Positions 35,462 through 44,300 are shown, counted from the stretch's first letter. The stretch: DNA of 44,699 bases from Flavobacteriales bacterium (GCA_002401955.1 NVUQ01000026.1:1-44699); one strand, 5' to 3'. A program made the numbers and translations. The notes: generated by a model not told the origin, from the sequence alone.

Positions 35462-36238
35462 ATGAAAAGATTAAAAAACACATTTAACACAAAAAGTGAC
35501 ATCCTCAATATTTATGTCACCGCGGGGTTTCCAAGTCTTAATGATACAATTACAATTGTTGAGGAATTAGCTAAAAATGGCGTTGACATGATCGAAATTG
35601 GAATGCCCTTTTCAGACCCTTTAGCTGATGGACCAACTATTCAAAATAGTAGTCAAGTTGCAATTAAAAACGGAATTACTTTAGAATTAATATTTAATCA
35701 GATTAAGGAAATCAGAAAGACGGTTGATATCCCTATTATATTAATGGGCTATTACAATCAAGTTTTGCAATACGGAGCCGATGCTTTTTTTGAAAAAGCA
35801 AAAGCTGTTGGAGTTGATGGATTTATAATTCCAGATTTACCATTAGATGTTTACGAAAACGCCCATCAACAAAAAGTTAAAAGCTTAGAATTAGATATGA
35901 TTTTCTTAATCACTCCACAAACGACAGATGAACGAATAAGATTAATTGATTCCAAAAGTTCGGGATTCCTATATATAGTTTCTTCTTTTGCCATAACTGG
36001 TTCAAAAAGTGAAATTCAACAATCTCAAATCGATTATTTTAAACGTATTAATGGTTTGAGTTTAACTAATCCTAAACTGATTGGTTTTGGAATTTCAGAT
36101 AAAAAAACATTCAACACAGCTTGTCAACATGCTGAAGGGGCAATAATTGGAAGCGCTTTTATTAAGGCTCTTGAAGGAAGAAAAGATATCAAACAAACAG
36201 TTGAAAAATTTATTTGTTCAGTAAAAAGCACTCAATAA
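35462..36238 (+). CDS. trpA: Tryptophan synthase alpha chain
   Basis: The 258-residue TIM barrel cleaves indole-3-glycerol phosphate. The catalytic pair is E45 (MIEIGMPFSDP) and D56 (PLADGPTIQ). ILMGYYNQVLQYG and IGFGISDKKT follow the family pattern. It is the last tryptophan-specific gene of the operon. Confidence 0.94.
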   Translation: MKRLKNTFNTKSDILNIYVTAGFPSLNDTITIVEELAKNGVDMIEIGMPFSDPLADGPTIQNSSQVAIKNGITLELIFNQIKEIRKTVDIPIILMGYYNQVLQYGADAFFEKAKAVGVDGFIIPDLPLDVYENAHQQKVKSLELDMIFLITPQTTDERIRLIDSKSSGFLYIVSSFAITGSKSEIQQSQIDYFKRINGLSLTNPKLIGFGISDKKTFNTACQHAEGAIIGSAFIKALEGRKDIKQTVEKFICSVKSTQ

Positions 36239-36294
36239 TTAAGAGTCATAAAAATCATACTGACAACTAATTACTAACCCCTAACAACTAAAAA

Positions 36295-37305
36295 ATGATC
36301 ATACAATTATCAAAAAATATTACAACTCAAGAACAAGCTATTCTTTTAAATAAGCTATCTGATTTAAATATTAAATCGAACATTATTTCAACCCAATTCA
36401 AAAATTATATTGTTGGAATTCCTAAAAGTGATTTTGATATGAGAAGTATTGGAAACCTCAACGGAATAGATGATATTCATAGAGTATCGGATGCCTACAA
36501 ATTGGTTTCTAAAAAATGGAAAGTAAACAACACCATTATAGATTTAGGAGATGATGTAACTATTGGCGGAAATGAATTAGCAATAATGGCTGGTCCATGC
36601 TCAATTGAAGGAGAAGAGCAAATTGAAACTACTGTTGCTCATTTGGTAAAAAATAACATTAAAATAATGCGTGGGGGAGTTTATAAACCAAGAAGCTCTC
36701 CTTATGCTTTTCGTGGAATGGGAATGGATGGTTTAAAACTGTTTTACAAGCACTGTTCTGAAAATGGAATTAAAGTAATTACTGAAGTGATGCAAGTTTC
36801 TCAAGTAGAAGAAATGGCTGATTATGTTGATATTTTTCAAGTTGGAGCACGAAACTCACAAAACTTTAACCTCTTGGATATTTTAGGAAAAGTAGACAAA
36901 CCTGTTATGATTAAACGTGGTATGTCTGGAACTATAGAAGAATTGTTAGCTTCAGCAGAATATGTTTTTTCTAATGGAAATGAGAAAATTTTATTATGTG
37001 AAAGAGGAATTAGAACTTATGAAAATGCCTATAGAAATACATTGGATTTAAATGCCATTCCTATTCTAAAAGAAAAATCACATTTACCTGTTATTGTTGA
37101 CCCATCCCACGGAATAGGTTTAAGGCAGCATGTTGGAACGATGGCTCTTGCAGGAGTAATGTGTGGTGCTGATGGTATTATCATTGAAGCTCATGAAAAT
37201 CCTGAAAAAGCTTTTTCTGACGGACAACAAACGTTATATCATCAACAAGCAGAAAAATTATATCACAAATTAAGAGCAACAAAAGAAATGACAAATTCAT
37301 TCTAA
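36295..37305 (+). CDS. aroF: DAHP synthase, AroA-I-beta type with N-terminal ferredoxin-like domain
   Basis: The 336-residue enzyme (3-deoxy-7-phosphoheptulonate synthase) performs the first step of the shikimate pathway. Residues about 1-75 match the small ferredoxin-like regulatory domain of the Thermotoga-type enzymes. The barrel starts at LAIMAGPCSIEGEEQ, with RGGVYKPRSSPYAFRG, QVGARNSQNF, MIKRG and VDPSHGIG. It has no chorismate mutase domain. It lies 56 bases after trpA and is probably the last gene of the operon, so entry into the aromatic pathway would share trp attenuation. Confidence 0.9.
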   Translation: MIIQLSKNITTQEQAILLNKLSDLNIKSNIISTQFKNYIVGIPKSDFDMRSIGNLNGIDDIHRVSDAYKLVSKKWKVNNTIIDLGDDVTIGGNELAIMAGPCSIEGEEQIETTVAHLVKNNIKIMRGGVYKPRSSPYAFRGMGMDGLKLFYKHCSENGIKVITEVMQVSQVEEMADYVDIFQVGARNSQNFNLLDILGKVDKPVMIKRGMSGTIEELLASAEYVFSNGNEKILLCERGIRTYENAYRNTLDLNAIPILKEKSHLPVIVDPSHGIGLRQHVGTMALAGVMCGADGIIIEAHENPEKAFSDGQQTLYHQQAEKLYHKLRATKEMTNSF

Positions 37306-37351
37306 AAACTTATTTTGCAACTTACATTCTAAAGATTTCGTCTAACCAGTA

Positions 37352-37423
37352 ATGAAAAAACTGTTTATCATAGTTATCCTTCTTACCGTTTTGGCTCCTA
37401 CAAAAAAGGCAATATTACTATAA
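37352..37423 (+). pseudogene. Orphan signal-peptide fragment
   Basis: An ATG at 37352 opens 23 codons: MKKLFIIVILLTVLAP, then TKKAILL and stop. The first part is a normal signal-peptide start, but nothing follows. It may be the remnant of a deleted exported-protein gene, or chance. It lies between aroF and the glycosyltransferase gene. Confidence 0.3.
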
Positions 37424-37522
37424 TTCGGTAATCCCTTGGATTAACATGATTTAACACAATTTTATATACGCTTGTAATTTTTATATTACAATTAATTATA
37501 TTTACACGCGTTTAAACCCAAG

Positions 37523-38254
37523 ATGTCAGATAGCATAGTAATCATACCAACCTACAACGAAAAAGAAAACCTTGAGAAGATGGTGCGCAAAGTATTTTCT
37601 TTAGAAAAGGCTTTCCATATTTTGATTGTTGACGATAACTCTCCTGACGGAACAGCTTCCATTGTAAAAAAAATACAAACCGAATTTCCTACTCAATTAC
37701 ATCTAGAAGAACGACAAGGAAAACTGGGATTAGGAACAGCTTATATACACGGTTTCAAGTGGGCCTTACAAAGAGATTACGAATACACTTTTGAGATGGA
37801 TTGTGATTTTTCTCATAACCCAGAAGATCTCATTCAATTGTATAACGCGTGTGCAAAAGATGGTGGAGATTTATCAATTGGATCTCGATATAAATCTGGT
37901 GTTAATGTAGTTAACTGGCCAATGGGAAGAGTATTAATGTCTTATTATGCTTCTGCTTATGTGCGTTTTATCACTGGAATGGATATTAGAGATACTACTT
38001 CTGGCTTTAAATGTTACACCCGAAAAGTGTTGGAAACTATTGAATTGGATAAAATCAGATTTAAAGGTTACGCTTTTCAAATTGAAATGAAATTTACAGC
38101 CCTAAAATTTGGATTTAATGTGGTTGAAGTACCCATTATATTTACCGACCGAAAAGAAGGTGAATCTAAAATGAGTGGAGGTATTTTTAAAGAAGCCATA
38201 TTTGGAGTAATCCAAATGAAAATGAAAAGTTGGTTTAGAAAGTACGTAAAGTAG
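37523..38254 (+). CDS. Glycosyltransferase family 2, polyprenyl-phosphate mannose synthase-like
   Basis: The 243-residue cytosolic GT-A enzyme resembles dolichol-phosphate mannose synthase (DPM1): VIIPTYNEKENL at the N-terminus, VDDNSPDGT, the D93-x-D95 metal motif in EMDCDFSHNPEDL, and DTTSGFKCYTRKVL and DRKEGESKMSGGI near the end. It lacks the C-terminal membrane helices of the longer bacterial forms. It would charge a polyprenyl phosphate with a sugar, probably mannose, for surface glycans or protein O-glycosylation. The sugar is not certain. Confidence 0.88.
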   Translation: MSDSIVIIPTYNEKENLEKMVRKVFSLEKAFHILIVDDNSPDGTASIVKKIQTEFPTQLHLEERQGKLGLGTAYIHGFKWALQRDYEYTFEMDCDFSHNPEDLIQLYNACAKDGGDLSIGSRYKSGVNVVNWPMGRVLMSYYASAYVRFITGMDIRDTTSGFKCYTRKVLETIELDKIRFKGYAFQIEMKFTALKFGFNVVEVPIIFTDRKEGESKMSGGIFKEAIFGVIQMKMKSWFRKYVK

Positions 38255-38392
38255 CAATTCTAAGTAAGGTTTTACCACCTAACATTTCAGTATATTTCCG
38301 CATTGAATTTCAGTAATCCATACAAAAGATTCATCCTTTTTTTATTTTACCTTGAGCAGACTTAAGTATAACACTCTAATACATACAAGTCT

Positions 38393-39865
38393 ATGATGAC
38401 AAATGGAATTACAGAAAAAAAAACAATGGAACCCGTATATTTCGATGAATCAAAAATATCTGACGAATATCTAAATTTTAAAGAACTTTTTAACAATTCC
38501 AGAGATGCCATTTCATTAATTGAAAATGAAAAATACATATACTGTAATCAATCAGCCTTAGACTTATTCGAAATTAAAACAATAGACACCTATTTAAATA
38601 AAGCCCCTTCATCTTTCTCGCCTCATTATCAGTTAGATGGAAAAATTTCCTCTGAAAAGGCTAAAGAAATGATGGCTATTGCTTTACAAAAAGGGAATCA
38701 TCGATTTGAATGGTTACACACAAATAGAAATGGAGAAAACATTTATGTTGAAGTTTTACTTACTAAAATTTCTAACCTATCTAATAAAAGAGTTCTTCAT
38801 TCAGTTTGTAGAGACATTACAAAAAGAAGGGAATCAGAGATAAAATTAAAACAGAGAGAAGAACGCTTTCGAAATTTATTCGAAAACTCTTTAGAAATAA
38901 CCTGCATAACCAATACGAAAGGGTTTATTAAATTTATAACTCCTGCAGTTACCGAATTAATGGGTTATGATATTAAAGAATTAATTGGCAAAAATATTTT
39001 CGACTATATACATGAGGATAATAAAAATGAAGCCTTTAAACGGTTTGATAAAAGACGAAAAGAGGGTGGAAAAGGAGAATATGAAATATTTCAAGTAAAA
39101 ACGAAATCAGGTAATTACAAACATCTAAGAATGATAACCTCAAATCATTTAAATGATTCGAGCATCAATGGTTTTGTTATTAATGCACATGATGTTTCTG
39201 AACTAATTAAAGCAGAAAAAGAAAAATATATCGCAATTTTTGATAGCAAAGAAAATGAACGTAAACGAATTTCTCATGATTTACACGATGGTTTAGGTCA
39301 AACAATTGCTGCTGCCAAAATGTATCTAAATTACTTAGACCTTGAATTAGCAAACCAAATAGATAAAGAAACTTATATAACTTTTAAAACTGCTTTAAAT
39401 CTAGTTAATGAAGCTACACAAGAAACTAGAATTATCAGCCACAATTTTATGCCTAGAGCATTAAAACATTATGGTCTTGAAAAAGTTTTAAATGATTTAA
39501 TTTCAACATATCAAAATATACAACCTAACAAAGCCATAAATCTTGTTTCTACAATTAATGAAAAACGTTTTAAAGAAAGAATTGAACTAACTGTTTTTAG
39601 AATTATTCAAGAGCTTTTTAGTAATGCTATAAAACACGCTAAGTCTAGTAAAATAATGATAAAATTAGAAAGTGATAGCACTAAATTAAAAGTACAAGTT
39701 ATAGATAATGGAACTGGTTTTGACATTGATAACATTGAAAAAAATAAAAATTCTGGAATTGGTCTAATAAGCCTTAAGCAAAGAGTAAATGTTATAAATG
39801 GTAAATTAATAATTAGAAGCGAGAAAAATAAAGGGTCCTTTTTCAGTTTAATTGTTGATCTTTAA
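38393..39865 (+). CDS. PAS-domain sensor histidine kinase (HisKA_3 type)
   Basis: The 490-residue soluble kinase has two PAS domains (about 25-150 and 155-275; the PAC-like VCRDITKRRESE and NAHDVSELIKAE segments follow each). The HisKA_3 phosphotransfer motif has H295 in ERKRISHDLHDGLGQ. The ATPase domain has N411 in ELFSNAIKHA, DNGTGF and SGIGLISLKQR. No membrane helix is seen, so it senses a cytoplasmic cue. Kinases of this class usually pair with NarL-type regulators; the only such regulator in the window is at 7303-7959, 30 kb away. Confidence 0.88.
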   Translation: MMTNGITEKKTMEPVYFDESKISDEYLNFKELFNNSRDAISLIENEKYIYCNQSALDLFEIKTIDTYLNKAPSSFSPHYQLDGKISSEKAKEMMAIALQKGNHRFEWLHTNRNGENIYVEVLLTKISNLSNKRVLHSVCRDITKRRESEIKLKQREERFRNLFENSLEITCITNTKGFIKFITPAVTELMGYDIKELIGKNIFDYIHEDNKNEAFKRFDKRRKEGGKGEYEIFQVKTKSGNYKHLRMITSNHLNDSSINGFVINAHDVSELIKAEKEKYIAIFDSKENERKRISHDLHDGLGQTIAAAKMYLNYLDLELANQIDKETYITFKTALNLVNEATQETRIISHNFMPRALKHYGLEKVLNDLISTYQNIQPNKAINLVSTINEKRFKERIELTVFRIIQELFSNAIKHAKSSKIMIKLESDSTKLKVQVIDNGTGFDIDNIEKNKNSGIGLISLKQRVNVINGKLIIRSEKNKGSFFSLIVDL

Positions 39866-39956
39866 TAATATCAAACACCGTATACCTCATGTAATCTTCT
39901 CTTCTTTACCCTTAAATATTTAATTCATGAATTAATTTCACCAACCCGATTCTGTT

Positions 39957-39964
39957 TATATTTG
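39957..39964 (+). promoter_or_regulatory. pyrC -7 element, 4 bases before the start codon
   Basis: TATATTTG matches TAnnTTTG, followed by CAGA and the pyrC ATG at 39969. If used, transcription would start at or next to the ATG, giving a leaderless message. The -33 box is poor (TTTCA). Confidence 0.5.
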
Positions 39965-39968
39965 CAGA

Positions 39969-41315
39969 ATGGGAACACTTATTAAAAATGCACAAATAGT
40001 TAACGAAGGAATCATCTTTAAAGGACACCTTTTAATAGAAGGCGAAAGAATTGCTAAAATCTTTAAAAGTGATGATGATATTTCTGAAATAGAAAAGACT
40101 CATGAGGTTAACGATATCCACAACAACTTTTTATTGCCAGGTGTTATAGATGATCAATGTCATTTTAGAGAGCCAGGGCTAACTCATAAAGCCAACATCA
40201 ACACTGAATCTACTGCCGCTGTTGCCGGAGGTACTACTTCCTTTATGGAAATGCCCAATACCGTTCCCAATACCTTAACCCAAGAATTACTCCAAGACAA
40301 ATACGATATCGGTGCAAAAACCTCTTTAGCGAACTACTCCTTTTATATGGGAGCTTCTAACGATAATATTGAAGAAGTTTTAAAAACAGATCCTAAAACG
40401 GTTTGTGGTGTAAAAGTATTTATGGGTTCCTCTACAGGGAATATGCTGGTAGATAATAAAGAAACCTTAGAAGAATTGTTCTCTAAATGCAAACTATTAA
40501 TTGCTGCTCATTGTGAAGATGAAACAACCATCCAAAATAATATGGCGGCATACAAAGAAAAATATGGAGAGGATGTACCAATTGAATGTCATCCAGAAAT
40601 AAGAAGCGAAGAGGCTTGTTATTTATCTTCTTCTTTAGCGATTGAATTGGCAAAGAAACATAATACCCGTTTCCACTTATTCCATTTATCTACGGCTAAA
40701 GAAATTGGCTTGTTAGAAAATAAAACTCCTTTAAAAGAAAAACGAATTACAGCTGAAGCTTGTATTCACCACATGTGGTTTTCTGATGAAGATTATGAAA
40801 CCAAGGGTGCTTTTATTAAATGGAACCCAGCGGTAAAAAAAGCTTCTGATAGAGATGCTATTTTAAATGCTGTTATTGACGGAACAATAGATGTTATTGC
40901 TACTGACCATGCTCCTCACACAGTAGAGGAAAAACTAAATACTTACTTTAATGCTGCTTCTGGTGGACCAATGGTACAACATGGTTTAATTGCTATGTTA
41001 GAACTTTACCACAATGAAAAAATCACCTTAGAAAAAATAGTGGAAAGAATGAGCCACGCAGTTACCGATTGTTTTAGAATTGAAGACAGAGGCTATATTA
41101 AAGAAGGATTTTTTGCCGATTTAGTGGTAGTCGATTTAGACAACCCTTGGACCGTTGAAAAAGAAAACTTACTCTACAAATGTGGCTGGTCTCCTATGGA
41201 AGGTCAAACATTTAAATCTAAAGTAATGCAAACTTTTGTGAATGGTCACCTGGTGTTTAACATGGGAGAAATTGACGAAGATTATAGAGGGAAAAGAATG
41301 ACTTTTGATTTTTAA
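39969..41315 (+). CDS. pyrC: Dihydroorotase, class I-like
   Basis: The 448-residue amidohydrolase cyclises carbamoyl-aspartate in pyrimidine synthesis. PGVIDDQCHFREPGLTHK, MPNTVPN, carboxylated-lysine candidate K149 (VCGVKVFMGSS), H181 (AAHCEDE), FHLFHLSTAKE and IATDHAPHT are present. The first histidine of the usual metal-binding H-x-H is a glutamine (Q63), leaving only H65. As far as I recall, related Bacteroidota proteins share this QxH, so it may mark a lineage-specific active site. The end of the gene (RGKRMTFDF) is repeated three times in the tandem array downstream. Confidence 0.85.
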   Translation: MGTLIKNAQIVNEGIIFKGHLLIEGERIAKIFKSDDDISEIEKTHEVNDIHNNFLLPGVIDDQCHFREPGLTHKANINTESTAAVAGGTTSFMEMPNTVPNTLTQELLQDKYDIGAKTSLANYSFYMGASNDNIEEVLKTDPKTVCGVKVFMGSSTGNMLVDNKETLEELFSKCKLLIAAHCEDETTIQNNMAAYKEKYGEDVPIECHPEIRSEEACYLSSSLAIELAKKHNTRFHLFHLSTAKEIGLLENKTPLKEKRITAEACIHHMWFSDEDYETKGAFIKWNPAVKKASDRDAILNAVIDGTIDVIATDHAPHTVEEKLNTYFNAASGGPMVQHGLIAMLELYHNEKITLEKIVERMSHAVTDCFRIEDRGYIKEGFFADLVVVDLDNPWTVEKENLLYKCGWSPMEGQTFKSKVMQTFVNGHLVFNMGEIDEDYRGKRMTFDF

Positions 41316-41997
41316 ACTCTCCCTTTGAAGGGAGAAAGTTTTGTCCAACATCTTTGATTTGGCAACAAAATTAGAGGGATGTTTTTTGACAAATCGAAGT
41401 GATGACTCTTTTCAACAGAGAGCGTCTAATTCAAGCAGATACTTCACGTCATTTATTACGAAAAACAAGTTTTCTATAAATTTTGTTCAGCATGACAACA
41501 TCAAAAACTGTAGAGGGAAACGAATGACTTTTGATTTTTAAGACTCTCCCTTTGAAGGGAGGAAATTTTGTCCAACATCTTTGATTTGGCAACAAAATTA
41601 GAGGGATGTTTTTTTTACAAATTGAAGTGATGACTCTTTTCAACAGAGAGCGTCTAATTCAAATAGATACTTCACGTCATTTATTACGAAAAACTTGTTT
41701 TCTATAAATTTTGCTCAGCATGACAACATCAAAAACTGTAGAGGGAAACGAATGACTTTTGATTTTTAAGACTCTCCCTTTGAAGGGAAGAAATTTTGTC
41801 CAACATCTTTGATTTGGCAACAAAATTAGAGGGATGTTTTTTGACAAATTGAAGTGATGACTCTTTTCAACAGAGAGCGTCTAATTCAAATAGATACTTC
41901 ACGTCATTTATTACGAAAAATAAGTTTTTCTATAAATATTGTTCAGCATGACAACATCAAAAACTATAGAGGGAAACGAATGACTTTTGATTTTTAG
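41285..41997. repeat. Tandem array of 3.1 units of about 227 bp beginning in the 3' end of pyrC
   Basis: Units run 41285-41510 (226 bp), 41511-41738 (228) and 41739-41966 (228), plus a partial unit 41967-41997. Each starts with TAGAGGGAAACGAATGACTT, which is the end of pyrC, including its stop. Each unit holds the hairpin CTCCCTT-TG-AAGGGAG and a longer stem in which TTTGTC and AACATC pair with GATGTT and GACAAA. Units 2 and 3 differ at only a few positions. No believable gene is present. Recent slipped-strand or unequal-crossover duplication is the likely origin. Confidence 0.88.
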
Positions 41998-41999
41998 AG

Positions 42000-42503
42000 T
42001 CATTCTTCTTCAATTACTAATTCGCCTTCTTCATCCTTATAGACATAAGAAAACTGACAGTCATATTTTTCTTTTCTCTTCCAAAACTCATAATTAAATT
42101 CATCTTTAAACAATTCAGATTCCTCTATATCTTCTCCCCATTTTCTTTCCTTAAGAACCTCAGGAATTCTTAGAAGAGTAATAATTTTTCCAGACATATA
42201 TGAAACAACAATTTCGTCTTTAGCAATTGATTTAACAATATAGAAATTATTATAATTTTTCGATACACCGTCATAAAAATATATCGTATCATTAATCAAT
42301 TTATAACGATCAACAAGATCAAGAGAAATAAACATTTCAAAGTAGGTCTCTATGTATTCATCTTTTATATGGTATTCTAGGTATCCTTGTTCTTCAACAC
42401 AGGAATACCAATTTCCTTTTATATTTTCATCAGTTAATTCTAAAGAATTATCACACCCTCCAAAACCAACTCCAATTAATAGTATCAACAACATTTTTTT
42501 CAT
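42000..42503 (-). CDS. Lipoprotein of unknown function
   Basis: The 167-residue protein has a lipoprotein signal (MKKMLLILLIGVGFGGC, Cys17), then a small, beta-rich, acidic domain (NIKGNWYSCVEEQGYLEYHI, INDTIYFYDG). It looks like the small lipocalin-like lipoproteins common in this phylum. Its stop codon abuts the tandem array. It is a single gene; function is unknown. Confidence 0.65.
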   Translation of the reverse strand: MKKMLLILLIGVGFGGCDNSLELTDENIKGNWYSCVEEQGYLEYHIKDEYIETYFEMFISLDLVDRYKLINDTIYFYDGVSKNYNNFYIVKSIAKDEIVVSYMSGKIITLLRIPEVLKERKWGEDIEESELFKDEFNYEFWKRKEKYDCQFSYVYKDEEGELVIEEE

Positions 42504-42530
42504 TTCACCAAATTACAAAAACAAATAAAT

Positions 42531-42600
42531 ACGTCATCCTCAGCTTGACTGGGGATCTCCTAATTAATAATGAGATTGCGGGTCAAGCCCGCAAATACGT
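42531..42600. repeat. Dispersed GTCATCCTCAGCTTGAC-type repeat
   Basis: ACGTCATCCTCAGCTTGACT, then GGGGATCTCC, ends with the perfect hairpin TTGCGGG-TCAAG-CCCGCAA (42576-42594) and ATACGT. A fragment of the same repeat is at 26389-26411. Repeats of this type occur between genes in many bacteria. Confidence 0.55.
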
Positions 42601-42645
42601 AACTGATAAAAATTATTCTCATTGATATTCAGATACTTAACTCTT

Positions 42646-42668
42646 TTATGCATTATTTTCTTATGCAT
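42646..42668. promoter_or_regulatory. Operator candidate for the PadR gene
   Basis: TTATGCAT occurs at 42646-42653 and 42661-42668; the second lies in the palindrome TTATGCATAA. The pair sits just upstream of the predicted -33 region of the padR promoter (TTTAG at 42673). PadR proteins usually autoregulate by binding such ATG...CAT palindromes, so this is a reasonable operator. Confidence 0.4.
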
Positions 42669-42695
42669 AAGCTTTAGATGTATGTTAAAGTTATG

Positions 42696-42703
42696 TATAT
42701 TTG
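42696..42703 (+). promoter_or_regulatory. padR -7 element, 4 bases before the start codon
   Basis: TATATTTG matches TAnnTTTG and is followed by CCTC and the ATG at 42708. The layout equals that of pyrC and suggests a leaderless mRNA. This also supports 42708 rather than the ATG at 42678 as the start. Confidence 0.5.
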
Positions 42704-42707
42704 CCTC

Positions 42708-43058
42708 ATGTATTCAAAAGAACTATTAAAAGGAACCTTAAAAACTATCATTTTAAAAATGCTCTCAGAGAGTGATAGTATGTACGGTTATCAAATAACT
42801 CAAAAGGTTAAAGAAATTACCGAGGGTAAAATCAACCTCACCGAAGGTGCACTTTATCCTGCTTTGCACAAGCTAGAAGCTGACGGATTATTATCAACAG
42901 AAAAAAAGACTGTTGGTAATAGAGTTAGAAAATACTACAGTTTAACGCAAACAGGAAATGGTAGAGCTAAAGAAAAGGTTGAAGAATTAAAGGAATTTAT
43001 GGAAACATTAACAACCATAATAAATTTAACCCCTCAAAAATTGGCATGGCAGATTTAA
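42708..43058 (+). CDS. PadR-family transcriptional regulator
   Basis: This is a winged-helix repressor of 116 residues (MYSKELLKGTLKTIILKMLS). MYGYQITQKV, EGALYPALHKLEADGLL and KYYSLTQTG are the characteristic PadR segments. I reject the ATG ten codons upstream because it lies before the promoter element and family members begin at MYSKELLKG. The gene overlaps the next one by 13 bases, so the two are translated together and the membrane protein is the probable regulated partner. Confidence 0.9.
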   Translation: MYSKELLKGTLKTIILKMLSESDSMYGYQITQKVKEITEGKINLTEGALYPALHKLEADGLLSTEKKTVGNRVRKYYSLTQTGNGRAKEKVEELKEFMETLTTIINLTPQKLAWQI

Positions 43059-44257
43059 CTGAACAAAACATCAGAGAAATTGAAGTGCTCGTTGAAGCAA
43101 GAGGAGTAGAAATGCAAGAACTTTCTTACGATCTCGTAGATCATATTTGTTGTATGATTGAAGAGAAAATGGAAAGTGGTAAAAACTACACCAGTGCACT
43201 AGAAGAATCTATAGCAAGCTTTGGTAAAAAAGGTATCCGTCAAATACAGGAGGAAACAACTTTTTTATTAACCAAAAATATATTAGCTATGAGAAAAACA
43301 ATGCATATTACAGGAATTACAGCAGCAATTTTATTACTGTTCGGATCAATCTTTAAAATTCAACACTGGCCAGGAGCCGGAATAATATACGTATTAGGAG
43401 CAGCAGCATTATGTCTCCTCTTTATGCCTCTTTTTTTGGCTGTAAGAATAAAAGAAAAACCAGGTAAACTAAGTACTATAAGCAACATTGTGGGAATATT
43501 AGGAGCTATAACATTATGCTTTGGTATCTTATTTAAAATAATGCATTGGCCATGGGCTAGTATTTTAATGAATATTGGTGGAGCTCTACTAGCCCTAATA
43601 TTTTTACCTCTCTATGTATATCATGGAGCTAAAACAAAACAATTAAAAACAAGCACAATTGTTCCAATTATTGTAGCAGTTGCAGGGTTTAGCTTAATGT
43701 TTTCTTTAGTTAGGTTACAAAGCAGTCATAATGTTAGTATATCAAGAAGCAACTACCACAATAATATCAATCAAAACATTGAATCTACTATAATTTTAAA
43801 TAATACAATATCAGCTGAGCTCAAAAACGATTCTACAATAAATTCAAAAGAAAGTATTAATACGTTAGCTCTTAAAATTAATAGTAAGAGTGATGAACTT
43901 TGTGCCAACTTTATTCAAAGTAAATTATCTGAATATAGTGATGAAGATATTAAACAAAAAGAACAAACCGATTTTGAAAATTTTTCAATTACAATGGGTT
44001 CACTAAACTCGATACAAAACCAAGAAAATGGTCTGCCCCAATTTTTAAAATTAATTGAAGAATATAAGGCAACTTACACCACCATTACAGGGGTTGAACC
44101 GAATCTGTTAATCAATAATAATTTTGAGTATTACCTCAATAAACAAAACAAAATGTTCGCTTTTAGGTTTGTTTTGAGAGATATAAACTCACTTAATTTA
44201 CAAGTACAACAATTACATACAAGTTTATTACAATATTATAAAGGAAAGGTTTCTTAG
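43046..44257 (+). CDS. Membrane protein with two GldL-like FKI.HWP.A motifs, paired with PadR
   Basis: The 403-residue protein has a cytoplasmic helical N-terminus (1-80; permease-prefix-like VDHICCMIEEKMESGKNYTSA). About five membrane helices follow (85-103, 111-134, 143-163, 171-192, 203-222), then a 180-residue, Asn/Ser-rich, apparently periplasmic C-terminal part. FKIQHWPGA (103-111) and FKIMHWPWA (163-171) are two copies of the turn seen in the gliding/T9SS motor protein GldL and in other small Bacteroidota membrane proteins. The two helix pairs look like an internal duplication. It overlaps padR by 13 bases. Function is unknown; GldL orthology is not claimed. Confidence 0.75.
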   Translation: MADLTEQNIREIEVLVEARGVEMQELSYDLVDHICCMIEEKMESGKNYTSALEESIASFGKKGIRQIQEETTFLLTKNILAMRKTMHITGITAAILLLFGSIFKIQHWPGAGIIYVLGAAALCLLFMPLFLAVRIKEKPGKLSTISNIVGILGAITLCFGILFKIMHWPWASILMNIGGALLALIFLPLYVYHGAKTKQLKTSTIVPIIVAVAGFSLMFSLVRLQSSHNVSISRSNYHNNINQNIESTIILNNTISAELKNDSTINSKESINTLALKINSKSDELCANFIQSKLSEYSDEDIKQKEQTDFENFSITMGSLNSIQNQENGLPQFLKLIEEYKATYTTITGVEPNLLINNNFEYYLNKQNKMFAFRFVLRDINSLNLQVQQLHTSLLQYYKGKVS

Positions 44258-44300
44258 ATAGTTTAGTTAGTTGAATACATTTTATTACTGAGAGCTTAAG

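Noticed and set aside
41341..41541. Open frames within the tandem array, some ending like pyrC (RGKRMTFDF)
   Set aside because: They arise because each unit contains the pyrC tail; the rest of the frame is low-complexity, lacks a family match and differs between units.
41285..41997. CRISPR-like interpretation of the tandem array
   Set aside because: The units are about 227 bp and wholly repeated, with no short repeat/unique spacer alternation and no cas gene.
43046..44257. Annotation as gldL
   Set aside because: Only the short FKI.HWP.A turns resemble GldL; length, N-terminal domain, helix number and neighbours (no gldK, M or N) differ.
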